Below, piece by piece: positions 16,377 through 25,868 of a stretch of 64,000 nucleotides of DNA. Within the stretch, counting starts at the first letter, position 1. Every line of letters begins with the position of its first letter. Source of the stretch: Cupriavidus basilensis (GTDB lineage Bacteria; Pseudomonadota; Gammaproteobacteria; Burkholderiales; Burkholderiaceae); the NCBI RefSeq assembly GCF_000832305.1, contig NZ_CP010537.1, positions 3,100,001 to 3,164,000 on the forward strand, written 5' to 3'. Below the pieces are notes generated by a model. That model saw only the letters and a list, made by a program, of their open reading frames with translations. It searched no databases and was not told the DNA's origin. Position numbers and translations under genes: made by a program.

Positions 16377-18302
16377 TTAGCTCCTCTTTAGCCGCCGGTA
16401 AATCGTATTGCGCGACAGGCCAAGCTCGCGCGCGGCCAGGCTGACGTTGCCGCCGTGGCGCGCCAGCGCCTGGTGGATCATGGCGGCTTCCCGATCGCGC
16501 AGGCGCTCGGGGGTACCGGCGGGGGTCACGGGCATCACCGGCGTCGGGGGCATGAAGGCTGATGCGGCGTCGCTGTCCTGCGCGAACATCGGCTCACGCT
16601 CGAAATCCTCCGGCAGATGCTCCACGCGAATCTCTTCTTCGCCTTCGGCCATGATGGCCGCGGTGCGCAGCACGTTGACCATCTGGCGCAGGTTGCCCGG
16701 CCAGGGATGGCGCTGAAAATGCGCCAGCACGTCCGCGGCGACGCGGGTTGGATGCGCGTCACCGTGCTCCGCCTGCGCGAGTTGCTGCGTCAGGATACGC
16801 TCCACCAGCACCGGCAGGTCGGTGCGCTCGCGCAGCGCCGGCAGCGTCACCGATAGCGCATTGATGCGGTAGTACAGATCCTCGCGGAAGGTGCCTGCCG
16901 CGATCATGGCGCGCAGGTCGCGGTGGGTGGCGCAGATGATGCGCAAATCCACTGGAATCGCGTGGGCGCCGCCCAGCGGGGTCACCGCGCGCTCCTGCAG
17001 CACGCGCATGAGCCGCACCTGCTGCGCCAGCGGCATGTCGCCGATCTCATCAAGGAACAAGGTGCCGCCGTGCGCCTGCACCAGCTTGCCCGGGCTGCCA
17101 CGCCGCCGCGCGCCGGTGAACGCCCCGTCCTCGTAACCGAACAGCTCCGCCTCGATCAGGGACTCCGGGATCGACGCGCAATTCACGGCCACGAATGGCG
17201 CCGCGCCGCGTGGCGAATCGCGATGGATGGCGCGCGCCAGCCACTCCTTGCCGGTACCGGTGCGGCCCAGCACCAGGATGGGAATATCACGTCCGCGCAC
17301 CTTGTCGACCCGCTGCAGCACGGCGGCCATGCGAGCATCCCCGGTATCGAGAGCGGCCAGCGCCGAGGTAGTTGCCGATTTGGTTGCACGCGCGGCCTGC
17401 GCGCGGCGCGGCGGCGCGAGCAGCGCGATGCGCGCGAACACGAGCACACGGCTTGGCAGGGTCAGTGTCAACAACTGGCCCGGCGCATCGACGCCCTGCT
17501 TGAGCGCGGTGCCCAGCGGCATGCCGAACAAGGCGGCAAAACTCTGGCGGTTCAGCGTATCGGGAGACAGGCCGAGCTGGAACAGCCCGCTGCGGTTGGC
17601 CGCCAGGAAGGTGCCATCGGGCGCGAACGCCGCCATGCCTTCGAACAGCGTGCCCACGAACTCCGGCCGCGCGTGAAAGCGCACCAGCGCGGCATCGGTG
17701 AAATGGGTGGAAAACAGATGGTTCTCGATCATCTGCGCCGACATGCGCACCAGCGCCATGGTGTGCTTGTGGAAGCCGCGATGATCGCCGCTGACGTCGA
17801 GCGCCCCAAGCATTTGGCCAAACGGCCCGGAGATCGGCACGCAGGAACAGGTCAGCGTGCGGTTGGCACGCAGGAAATGCTCGTCGGCATGGACCACCGC
17901 CGGCCGGGCCTCGGCCAGCGCGGTGCCGATGGCGTTGGTGCCCTTGCTCGACTCCGCCCACGAGACGCCCGGCGCCAAGGCCACGCGCCTGGCCCGGTCG
18001 GCAAAATCGCCGTCGCCCAGGCTGTGCAGGATCACGCCGCCGCTGTCGGTCAGCAGCACCATGCTCTCGGTATTGGCGATCTGCGCGTGCAGGGTTTCCA
18101 TGACCGGCAGCGCATGCTTGTACAGCATCTGGTTGGCGTCGACCAGTTCGTGCAGCGCGCGCGCGCCCAGCGATTGATAGTCCGCCGCATGGGTGGCTTC
18201 GAGGCCGAAACCGGTGGAGCGCGCGTGCGCGCGCGCAATCAGGATGTGGCGCTCCGGATCGGCGTGCGGCGTTGCGGCGTGGCTGGCAAGCGTGCTGCTC
18301 AT
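16377..18302 (-). CDS. acoR: Sigma-54-dependent activator, AcoR-like
   Basis: 641 residues. N-terminal region with a GAF-type sensor (about 75-190, including TNAIGTALAEARPAVVHADE and TCSCVPISGPFGQMLGALDV, the AcoR pattern), a PAS-like stretch about 205-265, then the AAA+ domain: Walker A GRTGTGKE (346-353), GAFTGA loop 393-398 for sigma-54 contact, and Walker B GGTLFLDEIGDM. A C-terminal Fis-type helix-turn-helix reads LAARELGLSRNTIYRRLKR. AcoR proteins activate acetoin or alcohol catabolic genes. The gene is convergent with the acoD-adhP-DUF779 cluster whose promoter is of sigma-54 type, so it is very likely the activator. The inducer (acetoin, acetaldehyde or an alcohol) cannot be read from sequence. 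Confidence 0.9.
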   Translation of the reverse strand: MSSTLASHAATPHADPERHILIARAHARSTGFGLEATHAADYQSLGARALHELVDANQMLYKHALPVMETLHAQIANTESMVLLTDSGGVILHSLGDGDFADRARRVALAPGVSWAESSKGTNAIGTALAEARPAVVHADEHFLRANRTLTCSCVPISGPFGQMLGALDVSGDHRGFHKHTMALVRMSAQMIENHLFSTHFTDAALVRFHARPEFVGTLFEGMAAFAPDGTFLAANRSGLFQLGLSPDTLNRQSFAALFGMPLGTALKQGVDAPGQLLTLTLPSRVLVFARIALLAPPRRAQAARATKSATTSALAALDTGDARMAAVLQRVDKVRGRDIPILVLGRTGTGKEWLARAIHRDSPRGAAPFVAVNCASIPESLIEAELFGYEDGAFTGARRRGSPGKLVQAHGGTLFLDEIGDMPLAQQVRLMRVLQERAVTPLGGAHAIPVDLRIICATHRDLRAMIAAGTFREDLYYRINALSVTLPALRERTDLPVLVERILTQQLAQAEHGDAHPTRVAADVLAHFQRHPWPGNLRQMVNVLRTAAIMAEGEEEIRVEHLPEDFEREPMFAQDSDAASAFMPPTPVMPVTPAGTPERLRDREAAMIHQALARHGGNVSLAARELGLSRNTIYRRLKRS

Positions 18303-18518
18303 GGCGGCAGGTCTCCTGTTCTGGATCCCGGCGTGGCCGGGTCAGGCCGTCTTTCGTGCCGGCCTGTCTGGCGGCATGGCGGCCTTGCCGCCAGACCTTA
18401 TCACATGCCGGGCGCGCAACGCGCACGCACCACCGGGAAGTCGGGTGTAAAGTACATGTTTGCCGCACGCGCGCTGCGCGCCCGGCCACTCCCGTTTCAC
18501 TCCCTCGAAAGGCGCACG

Positions 18519-18926
18519 ATGAGCATTGTGATAGATCGCTTCGACCATATCGTCCTGAATGTGAAGGACGTGGAGACCAGCGCGGCGTGGTACGAGAGCG
18601 TGCTGGGCATGCGGCGCGAGGACTTCGAATCGCGCACCGGCAAGCGGGTCTCGGTGCGCTTCGGCCAGCAGAAGATCAACCTGCGCCCGATCGATACGGA
18701 CACCGTGGCGTGGTTCACCGGCGTTCACCCGACCACCGGCAGCGACGATCTCTGCTTTATCACCCACAACACGCTGGAGAGCGTGATCGCGCACTGGATT
18801 GCGCACCATGTGCCGATCGAGGCGGGACCGGCGGCGCGCACCGGCGCGCTCGGCCCGATGACCTCGGTCTATTGCCGGGACCCGGACGGGAACCTGATCG
18901 AAGTGGCGGCCTATCCCGCACACTGA
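18519..18926 (+). CDS. Glyoxalase/VOC-fold protein
   Basis: 135 residues, one vicinal-oxygen-chelate domain. It begins MSIVIDRFDHIVLNVKDVET and ends with CRDPDGNLIEVAAY, the two beta-alpha modules of the fold. Candidate metal ligands are the His in FDHIVL and the Glu in NLIEVA. It resembles glyoxalase domain-containing protein 5-like sequences; substrate unknown. Start chosen at ATG 18519 where homology begins; the frame is open upstream but that part is antisense to the sigma-54 activator. It is divergent from that activator by 216 bases and convergent with the small gene that follows. Confidence 0.85.
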   Translation: MSIVIDRFDHIVLNVKDVETSAAWYESVLGMRREDFESRTGKRVSVRFGQQKINLRPIDTDTVAWFTGVHPTTGSDDLCFITHNTLESVIAHWIAHHVPIEAGPAARTGALGPMTSVYCRDPDGNLIEVAAYPAH

Positions 18927-18951
18927 GCGCCGGAGGCGGCGCCCGCCGGAA

Positions 18952-19224
18952 TCAACGCTTGCCGTCGAGCAGGTCGTTCAGCACGTCGTCAAATGCCGCT
19001 TGCGCATCTTCCAGCGCCTGCAGCGACGCATCGAAGGTCTGCAGCGCCATTTTTGACGGCTTGCCGCTGCCCTGCGGCGCAAACTGCCCCTGCAGCGCGG
19101 CAAAGGCCACCTGCACCTGGCGGGTGGCGTTGACGACACGCTCCATCGCCCGGGCTTCTTCCGCGCGGTTGTCTACGTCGTTTTGCTGGTCTTTCTGCTC
19201 TTTCTGGTCGTTTTGTCCGGTCAT
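18952..19224 (-). CDS. Small hydrophilic hypothetical protein
   Basis: 90 residues with no signal or membrane segment. The first 25 are strongly polar (MTGQNDQKEQKDQQNDVDNR), rich in Gln, Asp and Lys. Residues about 22-88 look like two amphipathic helices (AMERVVNATRQVQVAFAALQ and LQALEDAQAAFDDVLNDLLD), which could form a coiled coil or helical hairpin. The ATG has GGAG at a normal distance. Not recognised as a known family; codon use looks ordinary for the region, so I treat it as a real gene. It diverges from the hydrolase gene. Confidence 0.6.
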   Translation of the reverse strand: MTGQNDQKEQKDQQNDVDNRAEEARAMERVVNATRQVQVAFAALQGQFAPQGSGKPSKMALQTFDASLQALEDAQAAFDDVLNDLLDGKR

Positions 19225-19350
19225 GCCCTTGGCTCCGTGCGCGGCCGCACCGGCCGCCGTTGATGTGAGGCGTATCGTACAAGAATCGGGCAAGAACTTG
19301 CGCACGGGTTGCCCGGTCGAATGCCGTGCCCCCCGGAAAATGATCCGGGA

Positions 19351-19396
19351 GACGCCAGGAAACACCAGGAAGCACCAGAAAGCACCAGGAAACGCC
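19351..19396. repeat. Imperfect 10-bp tandem repeat
   Basis: Units GACGCCAGGA, AACACCAGGA, AGCACCAGAA, AGCACCAGGA and a partial AACGCC follow one another from 19351. The repeat lies in the 219-base spacer between the small hydrophilic gene and the membrane-anchored hydrolase gene, ending about 48 bases before the hydrolase ATG. Confidence 0.85.
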
Positions 19397-19443
19397 CCCA
19401 CGCATTGCGCTGTAAAGCCAGGCAGAACAAACCCTCCGAACCC

Positions 19444-20400
19444 ATGCCCCCCCATTCACGCAAGGCCCTCGCCGCCGTCCTGCTCACTGCGGGCGGCTTC
19501 ACCTGCTACTGGACCTACCTCACGCTGAACCAGGACAGGTTGCTGTTCGACGCCCGCCGCCGCCCGCCGCGGGACCTGCCCGAGGGCATTTCCGCTTACT
19601 CGCACGAAGTGCCGGGCGGTTTCCTGCGCGGCTATGTCTTCGGCGCCCAAGGCGTCCAGGACGCGCAAACCGGGGAAACCGTGCGCGACGCACAAACCGC
19701 GCGCGACCTGCTGTTCTACCTGCCCGGGCGCGGCGAGGACGTACTGGACACCATGCAATACCTGGCCTGGCTGCCGCCGGACGTGGGCTTTGCCACCATG
19801 GACTACCGCGGCCTGGGCCACTCGGACGGCCAGCCCTCCGAAGCAGCCGCCGTGGCGGACGCCAGCCAGTTCCTGCTGCACCTGCGCCGCATGTTCCCCG
19901 GCACGCGCGTGCACGTGGTCGGCCGCAGCCTGGGCACCGGCGTAGCCATCCAGCTGGCGGACCTGCAGGATTTCGAGAGCCTGCAGCTGATCACGCCGTA
20001 CGACTCCTTGCTGGAAATCGTGCGCAAGCGCTTCCCGCTGGTGCCGCTGCGGCAACTGATGCGCCATCACTTTGACTCGATCGCTCACTGCAAGAAGGTG
20101 GTGCAGAGCACCAAGGTGCTGCTGGCCGAGGTCGACGAGGTGGTGCCCCACGCATGCTCGGAGCGCCTGATCGCTGCCTGGCCCGGCAACGTGGCGCGGC
20201 AGATGATGCCGGGCACCAACCATTTCACCATCATCGAGCAGCCCGAGACCTGGCACGCGCTGGCGGAGTTCGCACAGCGCGTGGGCCGGCCCGGCGCCCG
20301 GCCGGTTGTGCCGGAAGTGCTCCGGGCCGATGGCGTGGAACCGGCAGCGGCGCAAGCCCCGGACGGCATGCCCGGCATCCCTGAGTTCGCCCCAAGGTAG
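19444..20400 (+). CDS. Membrane-anchored alpha/beta hydrolase
   Basis: 318 residues. An N-terminal uncleaved signal anchor (KALAAVLLTAGGFTCYWTYL, about 7-26) is followed by an alpha/beta-hydrolase domain outside or at the membrane. Catalytic triad candidates: S162 in the nucleophile elbow GRSLG, D231 in LLAEVDEVV, and H260 in GTNHFTII. The segment FATMDYRGLGHSDGQPSE is typical of the BEM46/YfhR-like group. The ATG at 19444 was chosen because homology and the anchor begin there; the frame is open upstream through the 10-bp repeats. Nine bases before the next gene, so probably co-transcribed with the penicillin-binding protein. Substrate unknown. Confidence 0.82.
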   Translation: MPPHSRKALAAVLLTAGGFTCYWTYLTLNQDRLLFDARRRPPRDLPEGISAYSHEVPGGFLRGYVFGAQGVQDAQTGETVRDAQTARDLLFYLPGRGEDVLDTMQYLAWLPPDVGFATMDYRGLGHSDGQPSEAAAVADASQFLLHLRRMFPGTRVHVVGRSLGTGVAIQLADLQDFESLQLITPYDSLLEIVRKRFPLVPLRQLMRHHFDSIAHCKKVVQSTKVLLAEVDEVVPHACSERLIAAWPGNVARQMMPGTNHFTIIEQPETWHALAEFAQRVGRPGARPVVPEVLRADGVEPAAAQAPDGMPGIPEFAPR

Positions 20401-20409
20401 AATGCGCGC

Positions 20410-22506
20410 ATGAAACGAGTCGTTGCAAAGGCAGCAAGCGTCGCTTTGGCGCTGGCTGCAGCCTCCACCCTGCTAGTTGGGTTCGCCGCCGTGGTGAGCC
20501 TTCGTCAACTCCCCGCCGTCGATGCGCTGCGGGACTACCGCCCCGACCTGCCGCTGCGGATCTTTACCAGCGACAACGTGCTGATTGGCGAGTTCGGCAC
20601 CGAGCACCGCGAATTCGTCCCGCTGGAGCGCATGCCCAAGCAGATGTCCAACGCGCTGCTGGCGGCGGAAGACGATCAGTTCTACCAGCATGCCGGCGTG
20701 GATATCCCCGGGATCTTCCGCGCCGCGCTGGCCAATATCGGCGAGGGCTACGCCCAGGGCGCCTCCACCATCACCATGCAGGTGGCGCGCAACTTCTACC
20801 TGTCGCGCGAGAAAACGCTCTCGCGCAAATGGTATGAAATCCTGCTGGCCTGGAAGATCGACCGCTCCCTGCCGAAAGACCGCATCCTCGAGCTGTACAT
20901 GAACCAGGTCTACCTGGGCGAGCATGCCTATGGCTTTGGCAGCGCGGCGCAGGCGTATTTCGGCAAGCCGCTGGATGCGCTGTCGCTGGCGGAAACCGCG
21001 ATGCTGGCCGGCCTGCCCAAGGCGCCGTCGACCATGAATCCCGTGGTCAATTTCCCGCGCGCCAAGCTGCGCCAGCAATATGTGCTGGGGCGCATGCAGG
21101 CGCTCGGCATGATCTCGCACCAGCAATACCAGGCGGCCCGCGCGCAAACGCTGCAGGTGGCCGGCTCGCACAACGGCCGCTTTGACGGGCACGCCGAGTA
21201 CGTGGCGGAGCTGGCCCGCCAGCTCGCCTACGACCGCTTTGGCGAGGCCGCCTATACCCGCGGCCTCAATGTCTACACCACGGTATCGTCGGTGCGGCAA
21301 AGCCTGGCCTACGAGGCCGTGCACGCGGGCCTGGACCAGTATGGCAAGCGCCATGGCCAGCAAGCCGCGCCGCAGGCCGCGCTGGTCTCGCTGGACAGCA
21401 GATCGGGCGCCATCGAGGCCATGATCGGCGGCGCGGACTTTGCCACCAGCCGCTTCAACCATGCCACGCAGGCGCTGCGCCAGCCGGGCTCGACGTTCAA
21501 GCCCTTCATCTATTCCGCCGCGCTCGAGCGCGGCGTGTCGGCCACCACGCTGATCAACGATGCGCCGCTGGATGCCTCGTCGCGCTGGCAGCCGGGCAAC
21601 GACGATGGCCGCTTCCTGGGCGCCGTGAGCGTGCGCCAGGCGCTGGCGGAGTCGCGCAACCTGCCTGCCATCCGGACCTTGCAGACGATCGGCATTCCCT
21701 ATGCGGTTGACTATGCGGGCAAGTTCGGCTTCTCCGAGCAGCGCCTGCCGCGCTACCTGCCGTTGGCCCTGGGCACCGGCACCACCACGCCGCTGCGGCT
21801 GGCCGCCGCCTATGGCGTCTTCGCCAGCGAAGGCTACCGCACCGAGCCGTACCTGATCGAGCGCATCAGCGACGGCGCGGGCAACGTGCTGTTCAGCGCC
21901 GACAGCGAACCCCAGCCGCACCGCGTGATTCCCGAGCGCAATGCCTATGTGATGAACAGCCTGCTGCGCAGCGTGGTGACCAGCGGCACCGGCGCAGGCC
22001 TGCAACGCTACCTGCGGCGCGCGGACGTGGCAGGCAAGACCGGCACCACTAACGATTCGGTCGATGGCTGGTTTGCCGGCTACGCGTCTGGCATCGTCAC
22101 GGTGGCGTGGATGGGATTCGACGATAACCGCAGCCTGGGCCGGCACGAGTTCGGCGCCACCACGGCCCTGCCGATCTGGGCCAGTTACATGGAAGGCCGC
22201 CTGGCGGGCCAGCCCGAGGCGGAATTCGTTGCGCCCAGGAACCTCGTGCGCAGCGGCGACGACTGGGTCTACCCGGAATACGCCGACGGCAGCCACGGCA
22301 TTGCCGCGCTTGGCTTCCCGTCCGCGCCGGCGGACGCTGATGCGGGGGTGGCGACGGCGCTGACCGACACCAGCGGCACTACCGCCGCGACCAGTGCAAC
22401 CAGCGCGACCAGCACCAACGGCACCGCCGGCGGCGCCGAAGCCGTCAGAGCACTGAGCCCTGCCCCGGCCGGCGTGCCGCCCCGCGCATCGCAGCCTACG
22501 ACCTGA
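20410..22506 (+). CDS. Class A penicillin-binding protein (PBP1A-like glycosyltransferase/transpeptidase)
   Basis: 698 residues, a bifunctional peptidoglycan synthase anchored by an N-terminal helix (about 9-30). The glycosyltransferase domain (50-220) has the catalytic E87 in EDDQFYQHAG and the motif GASTITMQVARNFYLSREKT. The transpeptidase domain has S361 in STFK, SRN at 415-417 and KTG at 543-545. The protein is shorter than PBP1A (usually about 770-850) because it lacks the large insert between the two domains, and it ends with a Thr/Ser/Ala-rich tail (SGTTAATSATSATSTNGTAG) that is probably disordered. A secondary, non-housekeeping PBP is likely. Grouped with the hydrolase upstream and a permease 28 bases downstream. 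Confidence 0.9.
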   Translation: MKRVVAKAASVALALAAASTLLVGFAAVVSLRQLPAVDALRDYRPDLPLRIFTSDNVLIGEFGTEHREFVPLERMPKQMSNALLAAEDDQFYQHAGVDIPGIFRAALANIGEGYAQGASTITMQVARNFYLSREKTLSRKWYEILLAWKIDRSLPKDRILELYMNQVYLGEHAYGFGSAAQAYFGKPLDALSLAETAMLAGLPKAPSTMNPVVNFPRAKLRQQYVLGRMQALGMISHQQYQAARAQTLQVAGSHNGRFDGHAEYVAELARQLAYDRFGEAAYTRGLNVYTTVSSVRQSLAYEAVHAGLDQYGKRHGQQAAPQAALVSLDSRSGAIEAMIGGADFATSRFNHATQALRQPGSTFKPFIYSAALERGVSATTLINDAPLDASSRWQPGNDDGRFLGAVSVRQALAESRNLPAIRTLQTIGIPYAVDYAGKFGFSEQRLPRYLPLALGTGTTTPLRLAAAYGVFASEGYRTEPYLIERISDGAGNVLFSADSEPQPHRVIPERNAYVMNSLLRSVVTSGTGAGLQRYLRRADVAGKTGTTNDSVDGWFAGYASGIVTVAWMGFDDNRSLGRHEFGATTALPIWASYMEGRLAGQPEAEFVAPRNLVRSGDDWVYPEYADGSHGIAALGFPSAPADADAGVATALTDTSGTTAATSATSATSTNGTAGGAEAVRALSPAPAGVPPRASQPTT

Positions 22507-22534
22507 ACCTCTACCCGCCGCCCGCAAGGCTCCG

Positions 22535-23794
22535 ATGCAATTCTCCCAGTACAGTGGCCCCTTGATCTGGGCGGTGGCCGCCGCCACCACCTTTGGCGTC
22601 ATCACGCGGCCGTTCCGGCTGCCGGAAGCCTTCTGGGCGGTAGCTGGCGCGCTGCTGCTATGCGTCACCGGCCTGCTTGCCGTGCCCGATGCCATGGCCG
22701 CCGTGGCGCGCGGCTATGACGTCTACCTCTTTCTCGGCGGCATGATGCTGGTGTCGGAGCTGGCGCGCAAGACCGGGCTGTTCGACCATGTAGCGGCCGT
22801 GGCGGTGCGCCAGGCCGGCGGATCGGCGCGGCGGCTGTTCCTGCTGGTCTATGGCTTCGGCACCCTGGTCACCGTGTTCATGTCCAACGATGCCACCGCC
22901 GTGGTGCTCACGCCGGCGGTGCTGGCCGCCGCCCGCGCCGCCAAGGTCAAGCATCCGCTGCCCTACCTGTACAGCTGCGCGTTCATCGCCAACGCCGCCA
23001 GCTTTGTGCTGCCGATCTCGAACCCCGCCAACCTGGTCATCTTCGGCGCGCACATGCCGTCGCTGATGGGCTGGCTGGCGCGCTTCACGCTGCCGTCGCT
23101 GGTGGCCATCGTGGCCACCTTCGCCGCGCTCTACTGGACCCAGCGCGACGCGCTGCGCGAGCGCATCGCGACCGACGTGCCGGTGCCGCCGCTGTCGCTG
23201 GAGGCCAGGCTGACCGCCGCCGGCATCGTGGTCATGGGCCTGGTGCTGCTGACGGCCTCGCTGCTGGGCGCCGACCTGGGCTGGCCGACCTGCCTGGCCG
23301 GCGTGGCGACGCTTGTGCTGGTCTGCGCCTGCCGCCCCGGCTTGTGCCTGCCGGCGCTGCGCGAGATCTCCTGGGGCGTGCTGCCGCTGGTGGCGGGGCT
23401 GTTCGTGCTGGTGGCGGGCCTGGAGCAGACCGGCCTGATCGGCAAGCTCGCCCACGTCGTGCAAGCGCTGTCGCAACAGTCGCCCACGGCCGGCGTCTGG
23501 GTAACCGGAGGCACGGTGGCGCTGGTGTCCAACGTGGTCAACAACCTGCCGGCCGGCCTGTTCGCGTCCTCGGCGCTGGCGGCCAGCCATGCCTCCACGC
23601 AGGTCACCGACGCGGTGCTGATCGGCATCGACCTCGGGCCCAACCTGTCGGTGACCGGCTCGCTGGCTACCCTGCTATGGCTGACCGCGCTGCGGCGTGA
23701 GGGCCATCATATCGGCGCGCTGCAGTTCCTGCGCATTGGCGCGCTAGTGATGCCGCTGGCGTTGGTGCCGGCCCTGGCCACGCTGCTGCTTTAG
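22535..23794 (+). CDS. ArsB/SLC13-type anion permease
   Basis: 419 residues with about ten to eleven membrane helices, belonging to the ArsB/CitM/SLC13 ion-transporter superfamily. Two inverted repeats carry the diagnostic motifs MSNDATAVVLTPAVLAAARA (first) and SNVVNNLPAGLFASSALAAS (second), and NAASFVLPISNPANLVIFG also matches. The sequence is close to ArsB arsenite permeases, but no arsR, arsC or arsA is adjacent, so arsenite export is uncertain and another inorganic anion is possible. It follows the penicillin-binding protein gene by 28 bases and its stop overlaps the end of the convergent oxidase gene by four bases. Confidence 0.8.
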   Translation: MQFSQYSGPLIWAVAAATTFGVITRPFRLPEAFWAVAGALLLCVTGLLAVPDAMAAVARGYDVYLFLGGMMLVSELARKTGLFDHVAAVAVRQAGGSARRLFLLVYGFGTLVTVFMSNDATAVVLTPAVLAAARAAKVKHPLPYLYSCAFIANAASFVLPISNPANLVIFGAHMPSLMGWLARFTLPSLVAIVATFAALYWTQRDALRERIATDVPVPPLSLEARLTAAGIVVMGLVLLTASLLGADLGWPTCLAGVATLVLVCACRPGLCLPALREISWGVLPLVAGLFVLVAGLEQTGLIGKLAHVVQALSQQSPTAGVWVTGGTVALVSNVVNNLPAGLFASSALAASHASTQVTDAVLIGIDLGPNLSVTGSLATLLWLTALRREGHHIGALQFLRIGALVMPLALVPALATLLL

Positions 23795-25113
23795 GCGCCC
23801 AGCTTGTCGAGCAGGCTGTACCAGGCCACCCCCGCGGCGATGTAGAAGCGCTGCAGGCCATGCAGCGGAATCCCGGCCACAGGCGTGATGGGATATGGGA
23901 AATCCCCGCCCTTGCCCGCCAGCCGTGCCGCGATGTGCTGGCCCAGGCTAGTGCACAGCGCGATGCCGCGCCCATTGCAACCCAGCGCCATGATGACGCC
24001 CGGCGCGGGCTCATGCACATGGGGCATGAAATCGCGCGTGATCGCGATACGCCCGGCCCAGCGGTACTCGTAGGAGAGCGGACCGAGTTGCGGGAACAGC
24101 AACTCCAGCGAGCGCTCCAGGTGGGCGAAGTCCTGCGGCCCGCGCGGATCGGCGAAGAATCCGCGGCCCCCCATCAGCAGGCGCCCCAGCGCATCCTTGC
24201 GAAAATACAGCAACAGCCGCTGTGAGGTGGATGCCGTCTCGCCTTGCGTGAGGATGCCGTGCGCCTCGGCGTCCCGCAGCGGTTGCGTGGCCACGATGAA
24301 GCTGTTGGCCGACAGCACCGTTTGCGCCAGGCCGGGCCACAGCGGGCCGGTGTAGCCGTTGGTGGCGATCACGACTTGCTTGGCCGTCACCGTGGCGCCC
24401 AAGGAAGTCGTCGCCACCCAGTGCGTGCCCTGGCGCGCCAGCGCCGTCACCGCCGTGCCGCCGTGCACCGTGGCGCCCGCCCGCTGTGCGGCGCCGACCA
24501 GCCCGCGCGTATAGGCCAGCGGCTGGATGGCGCCAGCGCGCCCATCCAGCCAGCCGCCGGCGAAGGCCTGCGTGCCCACGCGCCGCGCTACCGCCGCGCG
24601 GTCCAGCACGTCGACCGGCGCCCCGCGGCGCGCCCATTGCTCGGCGCGCGCATGCATGGCCGGTACGGCGCCGGGTGAATAGGAAAGCTGCAGCCAGCCG
24701 CTGCGCACGGGCTGGCAATCGATGCCGTGACGCGCGATCAGGTCGAACACCAGGTCGGCCGAACGCGACACCGCATCGAGCAACGGCTCGGCCCGGGCGG
24801 CGCCAAACAGGCGCACCAGCTCGTCGGGATCGTGCTTGAGCGTGGGATTGACCTGGCCGCCGTTGCGCCCGGACGCGCCCCAGCCCGGCTCGTTGGCTTC
24901 CAGCACGCACACGTGCGCACCGCCCTCGGCCAGGTGCAGCGCGGTCGACAGGCCGGTGAAGCCGCCGCCGATGACCAGCACGTCGGTGGCGAGCGATTCG
25001 CGCAGCGCAGGCGTGGGCGGCGCAGGCGGGGCCGTGGCCGCCCAGAGGGAGGACGGCAAAGGCATCGCGGTGGCCGGGGCCGGCCGGCTTGCCGTGAACT
25101 GGCTGGAGGTCAT
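23791..25113 (-). CDS. FAD-dependent amine/amino-acid oxidase (DAO family, PuuB/OrdL-like)
   Basis: 440 residues. N-terminal FAD-binding motif [21 protein letters not shown] at about 49-69, then the DAO fold with [20 protein letters not shown], which is characteristic of the PuuB/OrdL branch (gamma-glutamylputrescine oxidase-like), and a C-terminal FAD contact [18 protein letters not shown]. It oxidises an amine or amino-acid C-N bond to an imine with release of H2O2. It overlaps the ABC ATPase gene by four bases, so it is the last gene of the transporter operon and presumably acts on the imported solute: a polyamine, a D-amino acid or an amino-acid derivative. The exact substrate is not readable. 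Confidence 0.85.
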   Translation of the reverse strand: MTSSQFTASRPAPATAMPLPSSLWAATAPPAPPTPALRESLATDVLVIGGGFTGLSTALHLAEGGAHVCVLEANEPGWGASGRNGGQVNPTLKHDPDELVRLFGAARAEPLLDAVSRSADLVFDLIARHGIDCQPVRSGWLQLSYSPGAVPAMHARAEQWARRGAPVDVLDRAAVARRVGTQAFAGGWLDGRAGAIQPLAYTRGLVGAAQRAGATVHGGTAVTALARQGTHWVATTSLGATVTAKQVVIATNGYTGPLWPGLAQTVLSANSFIVATQPLRDAEAHGILTQGETASTSQRLLLYFRKDALGRLLMGGRGFFADPRGPQDFAHLERSLELLFPQLGPLSYEYRWAGRIAITRDFMPHVHEPAPGVIMALGCNGRGIALCTSLGQHIAARLAGKGGDFPYPITPVAGIPLHGLQRFYIAAGVAWYSLLDKLGA

Positions 25114-25868
25114 GGCGCCGGGTCCCCCGCCGCTTCCACTGGCTTGTGCAACACGCGCCGCAGGAAGTCCTGCGTGCGGGCGTGGCTGGGCGCGCCCAGC
25201 ACCTGCGCGGCGGCGCCTTCCTCAACGATGGTCCCGCTGTGCAGGAAGCACACACGGTCCGCCACTTCCCGCGCGAACCCCATCTCGTGCGTCACCACGA
25301 TCATCGTCATGCCCTCGCGCGCCAGGTTGCGCATGACTTCCAGCACGTCGCCCACCAGCTCCGGGTCGAGCGCCGAGGTGGGCTCGTCGAACAGCATGGC
25401 TTCGGGCCGCATCGCCAGCGCGCGGGCAATCGCCACGCGCTGCTGCTGTCCACCGGAGAGCTGCGGCGGATAGGCCTGCGCCTTGGCGGCCAGGCCGACC
25501 TTTTCCAGCAGTTCCATGGCTTCGCTGCGCGCCTTGTCCCGGCTCTCGCCCTTCACGTACACCGGGCCTTCCATCACGTTTTCCAGCACGCTGCGGTGCG
25601 GGAACAGGTTGAAGCGCTGGAACACCATCCCCATGCGGCTGCGCAGCCGGTGGATGTCCTTGCCGCCGCGGTCCACTCGCTCGCCAAAGGCACGGATCTC
25701 GCCGCCCTCGTAGGACTCCAGCCCATTGATGCAACGCAGGACGGTGGACTTGCCGGAGCCGGACGGGCCGATCAGGCAGACCACCTCGCCCGCGTCGACA
25801 TGCAGGCTCACGCCGCGCAGCACGTGATGGTCGTCGAAATACTTTTGCAGGTTGTCGATCCGGATCAT
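25110..25868 (-). CDS. ABC transporter ATPase, polar amino-acid type
   Basis: 252 residues. Walker [10 protein letters not shown] at about 34-42, Q-loop FQRFNLFPH, signature [15 protein letters not shown], Walker [14 protein letters not shown] and switch His in VVTHEMGFA. These are the motifs of GlnQ/HisP-like ATPases, which power import of amino acids and related amines at the inner membrane. The start overlaps the permease stop by four bases and the end overlaps the oxidase start by four, showing tight translational coupling. Confidence 0.92.
   Translation of the reverse strand: MIRIDNLQKYFDDHHVLRGVSLHVDAGEVVCLIGPSGSGKSTVLRCINGLESYEGGEIRAFGERVDRGGKDIHRLRSRMGMVFQRFNLFPHRSVLENVMEGPVYVKGESRDKARSEAMELLEKVGLAAKAQAYPPQLSGGQQQRVAIARALAMRPEAMLFDEPTSALDPELVGDVLEVMRNLAREGMTMIVVTHEMGFAREVADRVCFLHSGTIVEEGAAAQVLGAPSHARTQDFLRRVLHKPVEAAGDPAP

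Noticed and set aside
16923..18518. Upstream extension of the VOC-protein frame
   Set aside because: It is antisense to the sigma-54 activator; the VOC fold starts at 18519.
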